A program made the translations under genes and the position numbers. Positions 63,683 to 64,000 of a stretch of 64,000 nucleotides of DNA are shown one piece after another. The stretch covers positions 43,070 to 107,069 of the forward strand of contig JAFXCZ010000002.1 in NCBI GenBank assembly GCA_017516445.1, read 5' to 3'. This stretch comes from Clostridia bacterium. GTDB lineage: Bacteria > Bacillota > Clostridia > Oscillospirales > Acutalibacteraceae. The notes under the pieces are model-generated. The model did no database searches. It was not told where the DNA came from and worked only from the letters and a program-made list of their open reading frames with translations. The stretch's first letter is position 1; each line of letters starts with the position of its first letter.

Positions 63683-64000
63683 ATGTTATTTACAAAAATA
63701 CGGAATTTTAACTCCAAAAAGGTACTAGCTTTTATTCTTGCAATTTGTGTAACCTTTTCTATTGTGCAGTCTACTATGATGTTATCTTTAGCAAATTCAT
63801 CTGAAAAGCAAATGCTGCATTTAAGCGATGGACTTTCAAAGGTTGGTTTGGAATTGTCCGGTGATAAGGTAACTGTAGGTACTGAGTATATTATAGAGTT
63901 TAAGTATCATTTTGAAAGCGGTAATTTGTATACAACCTCTGCAGAGGCAGTATCATCCCCGAATGCAATGTTCCATGTGTTCTATCAGGCAACAACTGAA
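63683..64000 (+). CDS. Secreted protein, 5' part only
   Basis: The frame opens at ATG 63683 (AGAGAGG upstream) and runs off the window end with 106 codons seen. A long signal peptide (residues about 1-37: KKVLAFILAICVTFSIVQS) leads into a beta-rich domain containing GLELSGDKVTVGTEYIIEF. No family can be assigned from this part. By analogy with the gene at 53613 it may be another large solute-binding protein or a carbohydrate-binding protein of the third cassette. Confidence 0.7.
   Translation, partial: MLFTKIRNFNSKKVLAFILAICVTFSIVQSTMMLSLANSSEKQMLHLSDGLSKVGLELSGDKVTVGTEYIIEFKYHFESGNLYTTSAEAVSSPNAMFHVFYQATTE

Noticed and set aside
1-64000. tRNA genes, insertion sequences, integrases or prophage genes
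   Set aside because: None recognised in the intergenic regions or among the proteins; short intergenic gaps leave little room for them.

Overview
The window looks like a chromosomal segment from a low-GC, anaerobic, endospore-lineage Firmicute, most likely a gut Clostridia of the Oscillospiraceae/Ruminococcaceae type. The pointers are the paired glgC-glgD genes, a two-subunit Fe-S fumarase, a membrane pyrophosphatase, a SpoIIID-like regulator, a dockerin-like duplicated calcium motif, sigma-A promoters with strong AGGAG ribosome sites, and a large carbohydrate-uptake region. The taxon is inferred; no rRNA marker is present.

Region 1 (1-15.8 kb) is mostly housekeeping. It runs from the 3' end of ribonuclease M5, through a WYL regulator and a DUF1846 protein, to a glycogen operon (glgC-glgD-glgA), undecaprenyl-diphosphatase and an esterase. 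A 0.7-kb non-coding interval follows. It holds a structured RNA gene of unknown class on the minus strand and, back to back with it, a cobalamin riboswitch. The riboswitch controls a DUF4430 protein and an ECF S component (probable B12 uptake). After that come DegV, a ZIP metal transporter and an operon of a Cys/Met PLP enzyme, dapF and a divergent murE.

Region 2 (15.8-33.1 kb) holds a minus-strand Gfo/Idh oxidoreductase plus a secreted dockerin-like protein, divergent from an AraC regulator. Next come the two fumarase subunits, H+/Na+-pumping pyrophosphatase and phosphohexomutase. A 2577-residue secreted protein follows, built from about 11 Ig-like repeats, BspA-type leucine-rich repeats, 5 GYTGD/Cys repeats and 19 HWxECxCG repeats. 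A short SpoIIID-like gene behind a sigma-E-like promoter ends this region.

Region 3 (33.2-64 kb) is a carbohydrate-utilisation island with three AraC-type regulators. A tight operon (ThuA protein, fucose-isomerase-like enzyme, FGGY kinase, DUF4432 epimerase-like protein, class II aldolase, then aldo/keto reductase) looks like an isomerase-kinase-aldolase route for a sugar I cannot name. GH36 and GH127-type glycosidases lie beside it. Between 46 and 49.4 kb the locus is decayed: there is a C-terminal copy of the GH36 gene and a remnant of an SGNH/GDSL hydrolase. ABC sugar-import cassettes then follow: an incomplete one (one permease, lipoprotein binding protein, beta-helix lipoprotein); a complete one whose binding protein carries extra N-terminal domains, accompanied by an NHL-TPR-Yip1-like membrane protein and a DUF5696-type lipoprotein; and the start of a third. 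No ABC ATPase is present, so a shared ATPase elsewhere is implied.

The most interesting items are the unclassified minus-strand RNA, the unassigned sugar operon, the NHL-Yip1/DUF5696 membrane proteins tied to ABC importers, and the multi-repeat giant surface protein. All names rest on reading motifs and gene order; no searches were run.
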